A stretch of DNA of 64,000 bases from the NCBI RefSeq assembly GCF_000721605.1, contig NZ_JOIZ01000010.1, forward strand, positions 62,001 through 126,000, in the 5' to 3' direction. The notes under the pieces are model-generated. The model did no database searches, had not been told where the DNA came from, and saw only the letters and a program-made list of their open reading frames with translations. The stretch comes from Streptomyces sp. NRRL S-37 (GTDB lineage Bacteria > Actinomycetota > Actinomycetes > Streptomycetales > Streptomycetaceae). Positions 51,065-60,588 of the stretch are shown in pieces; position 1 is the first letter of the stretch, and the number at the start of each line of letters is the position of its first letter. Both the position numbers and the translations under genes were made by a program.

Positions 51065-53188
51065 GTGACCGCCGAGACGTCCGTGCCGTCCACAGCGCTG
51101 CTGGCAGGAGCAGACCGGGACGGTTCCAACTACACCGCGCGGCACCTGCTCGTCCTCGAGGGGCTCGAGGCCGTGCGGAAGCGCCCCGGAATGTACATCG
51201 GGTCGACCGACAGCCGCGGCCTGATGCACTGCCTCTGGGAGATCATCGACAACTCCGTGGACGAAGCCCTCGGAGGCTACTGCGACCACATCGACGTGGT
51301 CCTCCACGACGACGGCTCGGTGGAGGTCCGGGACAACGGCCGGGGCATCCCGGTCGACGTCGAACCCAAGACCGGCCTCTCCGGCGTCGAGGTCGTCATG
51401 ACCAAGCTGCACGCCGGCGGCAAGTTCGGCGGCGGCTCGTACGCCGCCTCCGGCGGTCTGCACGGTGTCGGCGCCTCCGTCGTCAACGCGCTCTCCGCGC
51501 GGCTGGACGTCGAGGTGGACCGCGGCGGGCACACCCACGCGATCAGCTTCCGGCGCGGTGTCCCCGGAGTCTTCGCCGCCGCGGGCCCGGACGCGAAGTT
51601 CGAGGCCGGGAGCGGACTGCGCAAGGCCAAGAAGATCCCCAAGACCCGCAGCGGCACGCGCGTGCGCTACTGGGCCGACCGCCAGATCTTCCTCAAGGAC
51701 GCCAAGCTCGCCCTGGACACGCTGCACCAGCGCGCCCGCCAGACCGCGTTCCTGGTCCCCGGCCTGACCATCGTCGTCCGCGACGAGCTCGGGCTCGGCG
51801 AGGGCGGCAGCAAGGGCGAGGAGTCGTTCCGTTTCGACGGCGGCATCAGTGAGTTCTGCGAGTTCCTGGCCTCCGACCGGCCCATCTGCGACACCCTCCG
51901 CTTCACCGGACAGGGCACCTTCAAGGAGACCGTCCCGGTCCTCGACGAGCACGGCCAGATGACGCCCACCGAGGTCACCCGCGAGCTCGGCGTCGACGTC
52001 GCGATGCGCTGGGGGACCGGCTACGACACCACGCTCAGGTCGTTCGTCAACATCATCGCCACCCCCAAGGGCGGCACCCATGTCGCCGGCTTCGAGCAGG
52101 CCGTCGCCAAGACGATGAACGAGGTGCTGCGCGCCAAGAAGCTGCTGCGCGTGGCCGAGGACGACATCGTCAAGGACGACGCCCTCGAGGGCCTCACCGC
52201 GGTGGTCACGGTCCGTCTGGCCGAGCCGCAGTTCGAGGGCCAGACCAAGGAGGTCCTCGGCACCTCGGCGGCCCGCCGCATCGTGAACAACGTGATCTCC
52301 AAGGAACTCAAGGCGTTCCTGACCTCCACCAAGCGTGACGACGCCCAGCAGGCCCGCGTCGTCATGGAGAAGGCCGTCGCCGCGGCCCGGACCCGCATCG
52401 CGGCCCGCCAGCACAAGGACGCGCAGCGCCGCAAGACGGCCCTGGAGTCCTCCTCGCTGCCCGCCAAGCTCGCCGACTGCCGCAGCGACGACGTCGACCG
52501 CAGCGAGCTGTTCATCGTCGAGGGCGACTCCGCGCTCGGCACGGCCAAGCTCGCCCGGAACTCCGAGTTCCAGGCACTGCTGCCGATCCGCGGCAAGATC
52601 CTCAACGTGCAGAAGTCGTCCGTGACGGACATGCTGAAGAACGCCGAGTGCGGCGCGATCATCCAGGTCATAGGGGCGGGCTCGGGCCGCACCTTCGACA
52701 TCGACACGGCCCGTTACGGCAAGATCATCATGATGACCGACGCCGATGTCGACGGCTCCCACATCCGCACCCTGCTGCTGACCCTGTTCCACCGCTACAT
52801 GCGGCCCATGGTCGAGTCCGGCCGGGTGTTCGCCGCGGTGCCGCCGCTGCACCGCATCGAGCTGATCCAGCCCAAGAAGGGCCAGGACAAGTACGTCTAC
52901 ACGTACTCGGACCGGGAACTGCGCGACAAGCTCATGGAGTTCCAGAGCAAGAACATCCGCTACAAGGACTCGATCCAGCGCTACAAGGGCCTCGGCGAGA
53001 TGGACGCCGACCAGCTGGCCGAGACCACCATGGACCCGCGTCACCGCACCCTGCGCCGGATCAACCTCACCGACCTGGAGGCCGCCGAGCAGGTCTTCGA
53101 CCTCCTCATGGGCAACGACGTCGCCCCGCGCAAGGAGTTCATCTCCAGCTCCGCGGCGACCCTGGACCGCTCGCGCATCGACGCGTAG
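51065..53188 (+). CDS. parE: DNA topoisomerase IV subunit B
   Basis: A 707-aa GyrB/ParE protein. ATPase motifs EIIDNSVDEAL, DNGRGIPVD and GGLHGVGASVVNAL lie in the first 160 residues, a transducer domain follows, and the Toprim domain has EGDSALGTAK (about 481-490) and DADVDGSHI. No GyrB-specific insertion, and partner parC (61656-64000) is 8.5 kb away on the other strand, so ParE rather than GyrB. The GTG at 51065 follows GAGGAG. It decatenates daughter chromosomes as ParC2ParE2. Confidence 0.95.
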   Translation: MTAETSVPSTALLAGADRDGSNYTARHLLVLEGLEAVRKRPGMYIGSTDSRGLMHCLWEIIDNSVDEALGGYCDHIDVVLHDDGSVEVRDNGRGIPVDVEPKTGLSGVEVVMTKLHAGGKFGGGSYAASGGLHGVGASVVNALSARLDVEVDRGGHTHAISFRRGVPGVFAAAGPDAKFEAGSGLRKAKKIPKTRSGTRVRYWADRQIFLKDAKLALDTLHQRARQTAFLVPGLTIVVRDELGLGEGGSKGEESFRFDGGISEFCEFLASDRPICDTLRFTGQGTFKETVPVLDEHGQMTPTEVTRELGVDVAMRWGTGYDTTLRSFVNIIATPKGGTHVAGFEQAVAKTMNEVLRAKKLLRVAEDDIVKDDALEGLTAVVTVRLAEPQFEGQTKEVLGTSAARRIVNNVISKELKAFLTSTKRDDAQQARVVMEKAVAAARTRIAARQHKDAQRRKTALESSSLPAKLADCRSDDVDRSELFIVEGDSALGTAKLARNSEFQALLPIRGKILNVQKSSVTDMLKNAECGAIIQVIGAGSGRTFDIDTARYGKIIMMTDADVDGSHIRTLLLTLFHRYMRPMVESGRVFAAVPPLHRIELIQPKKGQDKYVYTYSDRELRDKLMEFQSKNIRYKDSIQRYKGLGEMDADQLAETTMDPRHRTLRRINLTDLEAAEQVFDLLMGNDVAPRKEFISSSAATLDRSRIDA

Positions 53189-53189
53189 A

Positions 53190-53447
53190 GCCTGTCCGGC
53201 GGACCCGGCCGGAGGAAACCGGCGGCGCCTTGCGGCCCGGGTGAACGGGGCGACGGGGTTCCCGCGCAGGGGAGCCCTCCCGCCCGGGCGAAGCCGGGCG
53301 GGAGGGAGCGGCCGAGAGCCGGAGAGAAACCGAGCACGAGGAGTCGGTGACCGACGGTGACACCGCTGGGGGCTCTCCCACGCCCTTTCGGGCCGTGAGG
53401 GAGGGCGTGCCAGGCCCCGCGTCCCCGGCGTGATCCGCCGGACAGGC
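53190..53447. mobile_element. MITE-like element with 14-bp terminal inverted repeats
   Basis: GCCTGTCCGGCGGA at 53190-53203 and its exact complement at 53434-53447 bound a 258-bp non-coding segment between parE and the DUF485 gene. It begins directly after the parE stop. No transposase is encoded. Similar ends recur in Streptomyces intergenic DNA (general knowledge, not checked here). No clear target-site duplication was recognised. Confidence 0.6.
53275..53306 (+). terminator. 13-bp stem-loop downstream of parE
   Basis: CCCTCCCGCCCGG and its complement flank a 6-nt loop inside the MITE-like segment, 86 bp after parE. It would serve as the parE terminator. Confidence 0.6.
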
Positions 53448-53549
53448 CCTGACGGGCACGTGGGACGCACGCACGGACCAGTCACCTGATGGGGTGAAAC
53501 AGAACGGGAAGAAGAGTCGGGGATCTTCCCGTTCTGTCCATCCTTGGGC

Positions 53550-53999
53550 ATGCAGCGAAGCAACTCGGGGGACGTGAGGTACGACGATCCCTGGTACGAC
53601 GCCCTGGCCTCGGGCTGGGGCGAGTCGGCCGGGCCGGCGGAGGCGGTACCACCGACCCGCCGCGCGGACGGGGCCGACGTCTATCTCGAAATACAGCGCA
53701 GCGCGGCCTTCCAGGAGGTGCGCAGCCGCTACCGGCGGTTCGTGGCCCCGGCGGTCACCGCCTTCCTCACCTGGTACGTGGCGTACGTCGTGACCGCCAC
53801 GACCGCACCGGGACTGATGGCACGGCCCGTCGCGGGCGCCGTGAACCTGGGCATGCTCGCCGGGCTCGGCCAGTTCCTGACCACCTTCCTGCTCACCTGG
53901 GCCTACGTCCGCCACGCGCGGCTGCGCCGGGACCGGGCGGCGCTGGAACTGCGCTGGGACGCCCAGGAGCTGGCGCGCGGGAGAGGCGGTGCGGCATGA
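53550..53999 (+). CDS. DUF485 membrane protein, symporter partner
   Basis: A 149-aa protein with a soluble N-terminus and a DUF485 domain of two membrane spans (about 72-90 and 105-128). It is the usual small partner gene of ActP-type symporters, as in yjcH-actP of E. coli. Its stop overlaps the symporter ATG (ATGA). No Shine-Dalgarno is seen before the ATG at 53550 or the TTG at 53544, so a later start is possible. Confidence 0.8.
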   Translation: MQRSNSGDVRYDDPWYDALASGWGESAGPAEAVPPTRRADGADVYLEIQRSAAFQEVRSRYRRFVAPAVTAFLTWYVAYVVTATTAPGLMARPVAGAVNLGMLAGLGQFLTTFLLTWAYVRHARLRRDRAALELRWDAQELARGRGGAA

Positions 54000-55588
54000 C
54001 GGGCGATCACCAGGTGCCGGCGCTGCTGCTGTTCGGCGCGTTCGTCGCGGTGACCCTGGGCATCACGACCTGGGTGAGCCGCCACCGGCAGGGCTCGGCG
54101 GAGGAGTTCTACGTGGGCGGCCGGGGCTTCTCCCCGATGGAAAATGGTTTTGCCCTCGCGGGCGACTACATGTCGGCCGCGTCCTTCCTCGGCATCTCCG
54201 GACTCATCGCGCTCGTCGGCTACGACGGGATGCTCTACTCGGTGGGTTTCCTGGTGGCCTGGCTGGTGGTCCTGTTCCTGGTCGCGGAACTGGTGCGCAA
54301 CTGCGGCCGGTTCACACTCGCCGACGTGGTCGCCGCGCGCATGCGGGAGCGGCCGGTGCGGATCGCGGCGGGAACCTCCTCGGTCACCGTGTCCGTTCTG
54401 TACCTGGTGGCGCAGATGGTGGGCGCGGGCAGCCTGGTCGCGCTGCTGCTCGGCGGCACGGGCGAGGCGGCCCGCGCCTGGACCGTCGTAGGCGTCGGCG
54501 TCCTCATGGTCGTCTACGTGTCGTTGGGAGGGATGCGGGCCACCACCTGGATCCAGATCGTCAAGGCGGTCCTGCTGCTCGGCGGCACCGTCGCGCTGAC
54601 CGTCCTCGTCCTGCTGCGGTTCCACGGCGACGTCAACCGGCTGCTCCTCACCGCCGCCGAACGCAGTGGTCACGGGAAGGCGTTCCTGGCGCCCGGGCTC
54701 GCCTACGGCGCGGACTGGACCGCGCGGTTCGACTTCATCAGCCTCGGTCTCGCGCTGGTGCTCGGCACGGCCGGGCTGCCGCACATCCTGTCCCGTTTCT
54801 ACACCGTCCCCACCGCGCGGGCGGCGCGGCGGTCGGTCGTCTGGGCGATCGGCCTCATCGGTGGTTTCTACCTGATGACGATCGTGCTCGGCTTCGGCGC
54901 CGCCGCCCTCATCGGACCGGACACCGTGCGCGCCTCGAGCGCGTCCGGGAACACGGCGGTGCCCCTGCTCGCCCTCGACCTGGGCGGTGGCGCCGGCTCC
55001 ACCGGGGGAACGATCCTGTTCGCGGTCGTCGCCGCGGTCGCCTTCGCCACGATCCTCGCCGTGGTCGCCGGGATCACGCTCGCCTCCTCGGCGTCCGTCG
55101 CGCACGACCTGTACGCCTCCCTGCGCCGCCGGCGCGGGAAGCCGCGCAGCGAGGTGGCCGTCGCCCGCGTCGCCTCGGTCGGCGTCGGCCTGGTCGCGAT
55201 CGGCCTCGGCCTGCTGGCCCGTGACCTCAACGTCGCGTTCCTGGTGGGCCTCGCCTTCGCCGTGGCCGCGTCCGCGAACCTGCCCGTGCTGCTGTACTCG
55301 CTGTTCTGGCGCGGCTTCACCACCCGCGGTGCCGTGTGGGCCGTGTACGGAGGCCTGGTCCCGGCCGTGGTGCTGGTGCTGCTGTCCCCCGTGGTGTCGG
55401 GCAGCCCCGCGTCCCTCTTCCCGGACGCCGACTTCCAGCTCTTCCCGCTGCAGAACCCCGGTCTGGTCTCCGTCCCGCTGGGCTTCCTCGCGGGCTGGCT
55501 CGGCACGCTCACCTCGCCCGAGGTGCCCGACGAGGCCAAGCACGCGGAGACCGAGGTGCGCTCACTGACCGGTGCGGGGGCCGCGTAG
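53996..55588 (+). CDS. ActP-like cation/acetate symporter
   Basis: A 530-aa sodium:solute symporter with about 13 membrane helices. The N-terminus has the family pattern ITTWVSRHRQGSAEEFYVGG and GFSPMENGFALAGDYMSAAS (about 22-61), followed by FLGISGLIALVGYDGML. Members import acetate or other short carboxylates with Na+. It is coupled to the DUF485 gene and converges with a CitA/CitB-type two-component system that probably controls it. Confidence 0.87.
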   Translation: MTGDHQVPALLLFGAFVAVTLGITTWVSRHRQGSAEEFYVGGRGFSPMENGFALAGDYMSAASFLGISGLIALVGYDGMLYSVGFLVAWLVVLFLVAELVRNCGRFTLADVVAARMRERPVRIAAGTSSVTVSVLYLVAQMVGAGSLVALLLGGTGEAARAWTVVGVGVLMVVYVSLGGMRATTWIQIVKAVLLLGGTVALTVLVLLRFHGDVNRLLLTAAERSGHGKAFLAPGLAYGADWTARFDFISLGLALVLGTAGLPHILSRFYTVPTARAARRSVVWAIGLIGGFYLMTIVLGFGAAALIGPDTVRASSASGNTAVPLLALDLGGGAGSTGGTILFAVVAAVAFATILAVVAGITLASSASVAHDLYASLRRRRGKPRSEVAVARVASVGVGLVAIGLGLLARDLNVAFLVGLAFAVAASANLPVLLYSLFWRGFTTRGAVWAVYGGLVPAVVLVLLSPVVSGSPASLFPDADFQLFPLQNPGLVSVPLGFLAGWLGTLTSPEVPDEAKHAETEVRSLTGAGAA

Positions 55589-55603
55589 GCCGCCCGGCGG
55601 AGA

Positions 55604-55622
55604 CGGACGGCGCCGCCGTCCG
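55604..55622. terminator. Stem-loop between symporter and response regulator genes
   Basis: CGGACGGC-GCC-GCCGTCCG forms an 8-bp stem in the 68-bp space between convergent genes. Confidence 0.55.
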
Positions 55623-55656
55623 CGGAAGGTCCCTGTCCGCCCCACGGACCGTGTCC

Positions 55657-56337
55657 TCAGGCGCGGGTCGCCCACGCGTAACGGTGTTCCGGGCGGCCCG
55701 CGTCGCCGTACTTCAGGGTCAGCGTGGCCCGTCCCGTGCGCTCCAGGAGCTTCAGATAGCGCTGGGCGGTCTGGCGGCTCACCCCCGTGCGTTCGGCGAT
55801 CTCCTGGGCCGACAGCGGGCCGCCCGCGTTCATCAGGGACTGCCGTACGAGCTCCGCGGTGGTGGGGGAGTGCCCCTTGGGCAGCTGCGGTTCGGACGAC
55901 GCCGACAGCGCGCCGAAGATGCGGTCCACCTCCGCCTGCTCCGCCTCACCCCCGCCGTCGAGGGTGCGGCGCAGCTCCGCGTACGCCTCCAGCTTGGCGC
56001 GCAGCCCGGCGAAGGCGAACGGCTTGACCAGGTACTGCAGAGCGCCCTGGCGCATCGCCGCCTGCACCGTGGACACGTCACGGGCCGCCGTCACCATGAT
56101 CACGTCGGTCTGGTGTCCGCGCCGGCGCATCTTCCGCACCACCTCGAGCCCCGTCTCGTCGGGCAGATAGTGGTCCAGGAGGACGAGATCCAGCCGGGGC
56201 AGTGTCTCCAGCCGGCCGAGCGCCTCGGCCGCGCTGTGCGCCTGACCGGCGACACGGAAGCCGGGCATCTTCTCGACGTACGCGGCGTTGACCCGCGCGA
56301 CCCGCACGTCGTCGTCCACGACCAGGACCTCGATCAT
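55657..56337 (-). CDS. CitB/DcuR-type response regulator
   Basis: A 226-aa protein with a receiver domain (1-120; phospho-acceptor Asp55 in LVLLDHYLP) and a C-terminal winged-helix domain (SAQEIAERTGVSRQTAQRYL, about 176-195). ATG overlaps the kinase stop (ATGA). The family responds to citrate, C4-dicarboxylates or acetate-like carboxylates, and the convergent neighbour is a carboxylate symporter. Confidence 0.88.
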   Translation of the reverse strand: MIEVLVVDDDVRVARVNAAYVEKMPGFRVAGQAHSAAEALGRLETLPRLDLVLLDHYLPDETGLEVVRKMRRRGHQTDVIMVTAARDVSTVQAAMRQGALQYLVKPFAFAGLRAKLEAYAELRRTLDGGGEAEQAEVDRIFGALSASSEPQLPKGHSPTTAELVRQSLMNAGGPLSAQEIAERTGVSRQTAQRYLKLLERTGRATLTLKYGDAGRPEHRYAWATRA

Positions 56338-58013
56338 TCCGACTCCTCCTCGGTGCTCCCCGGGGCGGACGCCCCGCTGAGCGCGGGTTCCGCGCCCGGC
56401 TCGGTCAGGGCCTCGGGCAGCACGACGGTGAACTCCGCGCCCCCGCCGGGCGCCTCGCCCACGTCCGCGCTGCCCCCCTGCCGCTCGGCGAGCCGGCGCA
56501 CCAGCGACAGCCCGATGCCCCGCTCGCGGTGGGCCGGCGGCTCCTTAGTGGACCAGCCCTCGGTGAAGATCGACTCGCGGTGCTCCGGCGGAATCCCGGG
56601 CCCGGTGTCGCGTACCACGAGCACCGCCGTACGGCCCTCGGCGCGCAGTTCGACCTCCACGCGCGCGTGCGGAGCGCCGGCGACGGCGTCCAGGGCGTTG
56701 TCCACCAGATTCCCGACGACGGTGACGAGCCCCCGGGGGTCGATCAGCCGGTCCGGGAGCCGGGTCCCGTCCGACACCCACAGCGCCACGCCGCGCTCGG
56801 CCGCGACCGTCGCCTTGCCCACCAGCAGCGCCGCGAGCAGCGGGTCCCGGATCTTCTCGGTGACCTGTTCCGACGTGGCCCGGTGATCACCGACCACCTC
56901 GCCGACGAACTCCACGGCGTCGTCGTACATCTCCAGCTCCAGCAGCCCCAGCAGGGTGTGCATGCGGTTGGCGTGCTCGTGGTCCTGGGCGCGCAGCGCG
57001 TCGATCAGTCCCCGCGTGGAGTCCAGTTCCCGGCCGAGCCGGTCCAGCTCCGTGCGGTCGCGCAGGGTGGCCACGGCGCCGCCGTCGTCCGTCGGCATCC
57101 GGTTGGCGACCAGCACCCGCCGGCCGCGGACGGTGAGCAGATCGGTACCGGTCACCCGTCCGGCCAGCACATCGGCGGTGCGTCCCGGGCCGAGCGCCAG
57201 GTCGGGGGAGTGGCCGACGGCCTCCTCACCGATCCCCAGCAGGCGCTGCGCCTCGTCGTTCAGCAGGCGGACGCGGCCGGCGCGGTCCAGGGCGACGACG
57301 CCCTCCCGGATGCCGTGCAGCATCGCCTCACGCTCCGCGAGCAGCGCCGCGATGTCCGAGAAGGCCAGGTCCCGGGTCTGCCGCTGCACCCGTCGGGAGA
57401 TCAGCCAGGCCGCGAGCGCGCCCACGGCCAGGGCACCGCCGGCGTACGCGAACAGTCCCGGGATGGCGTGGATCAGCCGGGCCCGGACGCTGTCGTAGGC
57501 GATGCCGACGGAGACCGCCCCGACGATCTTCCCGTCGTCGTCCCGCAGCGGAACCTTGCCCCGCGCGGAGCGCCCCAGGGTGCCGTCGTCGATCTCCATG
57601 ACGTCATGTCCGGCCAGCGCCTCACCGGGGTCGGTCGACACCAGGCCGCCGATCCGCTCCGGATCGGTGTGCGACCAGCGCACGCCTCGCGCGTCCAGCA
57701 CCACGATGTACTCGGCACCGGTGGCCTTCCGGATCCGTTCCGCCTCCCGCTGCACCGGCCCGTCCGGGGACGGCGCCGTGCCGCGCAGGTCCCGCGCCAG
57801 CTGCGGCTGCTGGGCGGTGGTCTGCGCGATCGCGAGCGCGCGGCGCATCGCCTGGTCGTCCAGCTGGTCGCCGAGCGGCGCGAGGAACAGCCCGGTGGCC
57901 AACACCGTGACTCCCGCGGCGATCGCCAGCTGCATCAGCAGGACCTGTGAGAACACCCGCCGCGGCAGGCGGAGGCGCAGGCGGCGTGCGGGGGGAGTGG
58001 GGCTCATACCCAT
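56334..58013 (-). CDS. CitA/DcuS-type sensor histidine kinase
   Basis: A 559-aa kinase with two membrane helices (about 18-46 and 185-207) around an extracytoplasmic PAS/Cache domain, a cytoplasmic PAS (about 225-320), an HEHANRMHTLLGLLEL phosphorylation helix typical of the CitA family, and a HATPase_c with GNLVDNALDAV. It would phosphorylate the adjacent response regulator on sensing an external carboxylate. ATG at 58013 or 58007 are both possible. Confidence 0.9.
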   Translation of the reverse strand: MGMSPTPPARRLRLRLPRRVFSQVLLMQLAIAAGVTVLATGLFLAPLGDQLDDQAMRRALAIAQTTAQQPQLARDLRGTAPSPDGPVQREAERIRKATGAEYIVVLDARGVRWSHTDPERIGGLVSTDPGEALAGHDVMEIDDGTLGRSARGKVPLRDDDGKIVGAVSVGIAYDSVRARLIHAIPGLFAYAGGALAVGALAAWLISRRVQRQTRDLAFSDIAALLAEREAMLHGIREGVVALDRAGRVRLLNDEAQRLLGIGEEAVGHSPDLALGPGRTADVLAGRVTGTDLLTVRGRRVLVANRMPTDDGGAVATLRDRTELDRLGRELDSTRGLIDALRAQDHEHANRMHTLLGLLELEMYDDAVEFVGEVVGDHRATSEQVTEKIRDPLLAALLVGKATVAAERGVALWVSDGTRLPDRLIDPRGLVTVVGNLVDNALDAVAGAPHARVEVELRAEGRTAVLVVRDTGPGIPPEHRESIFTEGWSTKEPPAHRERGIGLSLVRRLAERQGGSADVGEAPGGGAEFTVVLPEALTEPGAEPALSGASAPGSTEEESE

Positions 58014-58100
58014 GACGGTACGTGGACGGGCGCGGGGCGACGCGGGGGTGTGGCGGGGATCTCCCGGGCCCGTGTCTCCGCTCTCCGCGAGTGGGGGCGG

Positions 58101-59042
58101 TCAGCCCGCCAGCGCCGCCAGGGTCACCTCGCGGACGCCCACGACGTCCATCCGCGCGGGCGAGCCGAGCGCCGACCCGCAGCTCTCCGGACGGGGCGGC
58201 AGGGATGCGCCCCGGGCGACCTCCACCAGCCACCGGCGCCCGTCCCCGTGGGCGACGGTCACTTCCCATCGGGGCGCCGCACCGTCCGTCCGTACGACGC
58301 TCAGGGCCTCGGCGGCGTACTCGCCCACCGCGCGCCGGACGGCCAGCTCGGCCGCCTGACCGGGCCGCTCCCAGGCGGAACCTCCCCGGCATCCCTCGAC
58401 AACGATCCGGCCGTCCCGGGCACCGTGCAGCACCTCCTTGACGGCGTGCGCCTCGGCCCGCCCGTACGCGTAGCCGTACGGCAGCACGAGCACCGTGGGG
58501 GAGAAGCGGTGACCGCCCAGGTGGGTGACCTCCCAGACACCCTCGGCCCCGGAGGCGGCGAGTTCGGCGGCCAGGGGCCGCCCGAGGAGGGCGCAGCAGC
58601 GGTCGCGTCTGCCGTTGGTGCAGACGAGGGCGAGGGGGGCGCCCTCATGGGGCCGTCCGCCGAGCGCGGTCGCGAGGGACTCCGGCTCGCCCCTGCCGAG
58701 CGCGGCGAAGTCGAGGCCGAGCAGGCGTCCGGGGTCCGTGGTGGTGGCGGCGTACAGCCACACGTTTCCGGGAACGGTGTGGGCCACGTACACCCGGCGC
58801 GCGGCGGGCGTCCGGCGGTCCGCGTGCCGTCCGGGCCGCCTGATGAGCGCGATCCGCACGCCGGTACCCCGCGCGGCGGCCTCCAGGGCACGGCCCAGCG
58901 CGGGGTCGAGGTGGCTGGAGGTGAGCGCCTTGGCACCCCAGGGACCGGGCTGCTCCAGCAGCAGCCAGGTCCGCGCGGTGGCGGCGGTTCCCGCGACCGG
59001 CTCGTCGAGCTCACGGGAGACGTTCGAGCACGTGCTACTCAC
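58101..59042 (-). CDS. Sucrase/ferredoxin-like family protein
   Basis: A 313-aa protein with a thioredoxin-like ferredoxin domain. The Cys pattern LVCTNGRRDRCCALLGRP (about 155-172) and the VWEVTHLGGHRFSPT segment with two His match the Suc_Fer-like family, where they bind an iron-sulphur cluster. It has an extra N-terminal Cys (SSTCS). The GTG at 59042 lies directly behind a strong iron-box match, so expression should rise in iron starvation; an alternative downstream start would leave the box in the leader. Confidence 0.85.
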   Translation of the reverse strand: MSSTCSNVSRELDEPVAGTAATARTWLLLEQPGPWGAKALTSSHLDPALGRALEAAARGTGVRIALIRRPGRHADRRTPAARRVYVAHTVPGNVWLYAATTTDPGRLLGLDFAALGRGEPESLATALGGRPHEGAPLALVCTNGRRDRCCALLGRPLAAELAASGAEGVWEVTHLGGHRFSPTVLVLPYGYAYGRAEAHAVKEVLHGARDGRIVVEGCRGGSAWERPGQAAELAVRRAVGEYAAEALSVVRTDGAAPRWEVTVAHGDGRRWLVEVARGASLPPRPESCGSALGSPARMDVVGVREVTLAALAG

Positions 59043-59061
59043 AAAGGTGAGCCTAACCTGA
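59043..59061 (-). promoter_or_regulatory. Iron box (DmdR/IdeR operator)
   Basis: Read on the minus strand, TCAGGTTAGGCTCACCTTT matches the 19-bp IdeR/DmdR consensus TTAGGTTAGGCTAACCTAA at 15 positions, including the AGGTTAGGCT core. It abuts the sucrase/ferredoxin start codon. Confidence 0.8.
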
Positions 59062-59062
59062 C

Positions 59063-59394
59063 TTCCTCGCGCGTGGCTTGTCGGCCCGCCCGTACGTCGT
59101 GGACCGGCCGTGTCCGTGGGCGCGCACGGCCCAAGGGTGACAATTGCCTTGAACGAGGCTGATCATCGATTCTTCGCTTACTTGTCACTCTTGGGGAGGA
59201 TTCCCCGGAGTCGGAGTGTGTGAACACGTCCGGGTGATAGGAATGCCGCACGTGCCGCGTCCGAGGGCTGTGACCGGATCCGGTCACCTGCGTGCCGCGC
59301 TCACCAGGGCTTGGATGTGAGAGAGACTGCCCTCGCGCATCGCGCGGCAGCGGGCGCAGGCGCGCTTGTGCCTTGAGACAAAGGAAATTGAACA
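59063..59394. other. Intergenic region without gene
   Basis: 332 bp between the divergent sucrase/ferredoxin gene and the 79-aa ORF. It presumably holds both promoters; beyond the iron box no motif stands out. AAAGGAAA about 10 nt before 59395 is the ribosome site of the next gene. Confidence 0.55.
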
Positions 59395-59634
59395 GTGAGT
59401 CAGATCATCCGCCGCCTCGGCGTCGCTCCACGTCACCGAGGCAGCGTGAGTGGTGGGACGTGTCCCGACCTCTTCGATTTGGCCGACGGAAACTTCGCCG
59501 TCATCGGCACGGATGTCACCGATTCGCTCGATTCCCAGCTGCCCGAGGACGCCGCACGTGCCGACTACGAGCGCATCGTCGTGATCACTCGGGAGACCCT
59601 GATCAAGGCGAAAGCTGATATACCGGACGCCTAG
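59395..59634 (+). CDS. Conserved hypothetical 79-aa protein
   Basis: A 79-aa protein starting at a GTG after AAAGGAAA. The segment CPDLFDLADGNFAVIGTDVT (23-42) and the C-terminal DYERIVVITRETLIKAKADI (57-76) are typical of a widespread small Streptomyces protein of unknown function that is often beside a DUF6879 gene, absent here. No membrane span. Confidence 0.7.
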   Translation: MSQIIRRLGVAPRHRGSVSGGTCPDLFDLADGNFAVIGTDVTDSLDSQLPEDAARADYERIVVITRETLIKAKADIPDA

Positions 59635-59739
59635 TCGTGGCCAAGCGGAAGAGTCCAACCTGGCGCGATGGGCAGTGCCTCTGCGTCAGGGCGGCTTGCG
59701 GCTCACGCCCAAGGGTGGGTTCTGCGGGGCGGTGACACC

Positions 59740-60414
59740 TCACTCCAGGTCTGTCATCGCCTGCTCGAAGACGCGGAACACGCGTCCCTCGGAGCTGTCC
59801 GCCGGGAGGCCGCTTTTGCTGGAGCGCGTGGCTTCCCAGTACTGACGGAACACAGGACTCCGTAACAGGCTGTTCGCGTACACCAGCAACTCGTCTTCGG
59901 ACAAATGGCCCCAGCTGTGCATGAGGACGTAGTGGCTGAACGCCAGGTTGGCGAAGAGGTACTGGCGAAGGGTCCCCGCCGGTGCCCTCGGCAGGTCATT
60001 CCACACTTCGGCCAATGAGGGATCGGCCATCGCCATCTCCGTGAGCTGCACATGCAGCCCGCGTAGATCTGCTTCCGCGCTCCTGCGCAGCTCCTCGCGT
60101 GAAGCGACGAGTTCCTCCCGTTGCAGGGCCAGTTCCTCCCGCTGCGACCGCAGCTCACGTTGCTGGAAGAACAGGGCTATGACCAGCATGAGGAGGGCGA
60201 GCCCGGAGAAGACGGAATTTACGCCTCCGAAGTAGTCGCCGAGGGCACTGCGCTCGGCTGCCGTCGGCAGGTCCCCGTTCGTGCGCTCCACCCCGCTGAC
60301 CAGCCAACCGCTGATCACTACGGATGCCACGCCCACTATGACGATGCAGAACGCTGCGGCCGCGGTCCATGCGCTGAGCGCAATCGCCGAACGGCGTAAG
60401 CCATGGTGTGCCAC
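59740..60414 (-). CDS. DUF6082 family membrane protein (chromosomal copy)
   Basis: A 224-aa protein with two N-terminal membrane spans (about 12-35 and 62-82), a coiled coil with repeated QREELALQREELVASREELR (about 89-108), and the DUF6082 soluble domain with RQYLFANLAFSHYVLMHSWG and PVFRQYWEATR. The GTG at 60414 is chosen for GAGGGGG 5 nt upstream. It is longer than the island copy at 18610-19077, which lacks the coiled coil. Confidence 0.75.
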   Translation of the reverse strand: MAHHGLRRSAIALSAWTAAAAFCIVIVGVASVVISGWLVSGVERTNGDLPTAAERSALGDYFGGVNSVFSGLALLMLVIALFFQQRELRSQREELALQREELVASREELRRSAEADLRGLHVQLTEMAMADPSLAEVWNDLPRAPAGTLRQYLFANLAFSHYVLMHSWGHLSEDELLVYANSLLRSPVFRQYWEATRSSKSGLPADSSEGRVFRVFEQAMTDLE

Positions 60415-60588
60415 TGGTACCCCCTCTTCGTAGGCAGGCCGATACTTCCCGCTCCCCCGAGGGCAAAACGGATGGTTCGGTCTCAGTGCCGGCACCGGGC
60501 CGTAGATCCGTATCCTGGGGCGTCAGCCGGTTTTCGGGTGCGCACGCCGTGAGCGAGCCGGTGTGCGCACAGGTGTGAGAGGGGTCGT

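Noticed and set aside
51020..53563. 847-codon minus-strand frame opposite parE
   Set aside because: parE motifs are unmistakable on the plus strand; the antisense frame has no recognisable domain.
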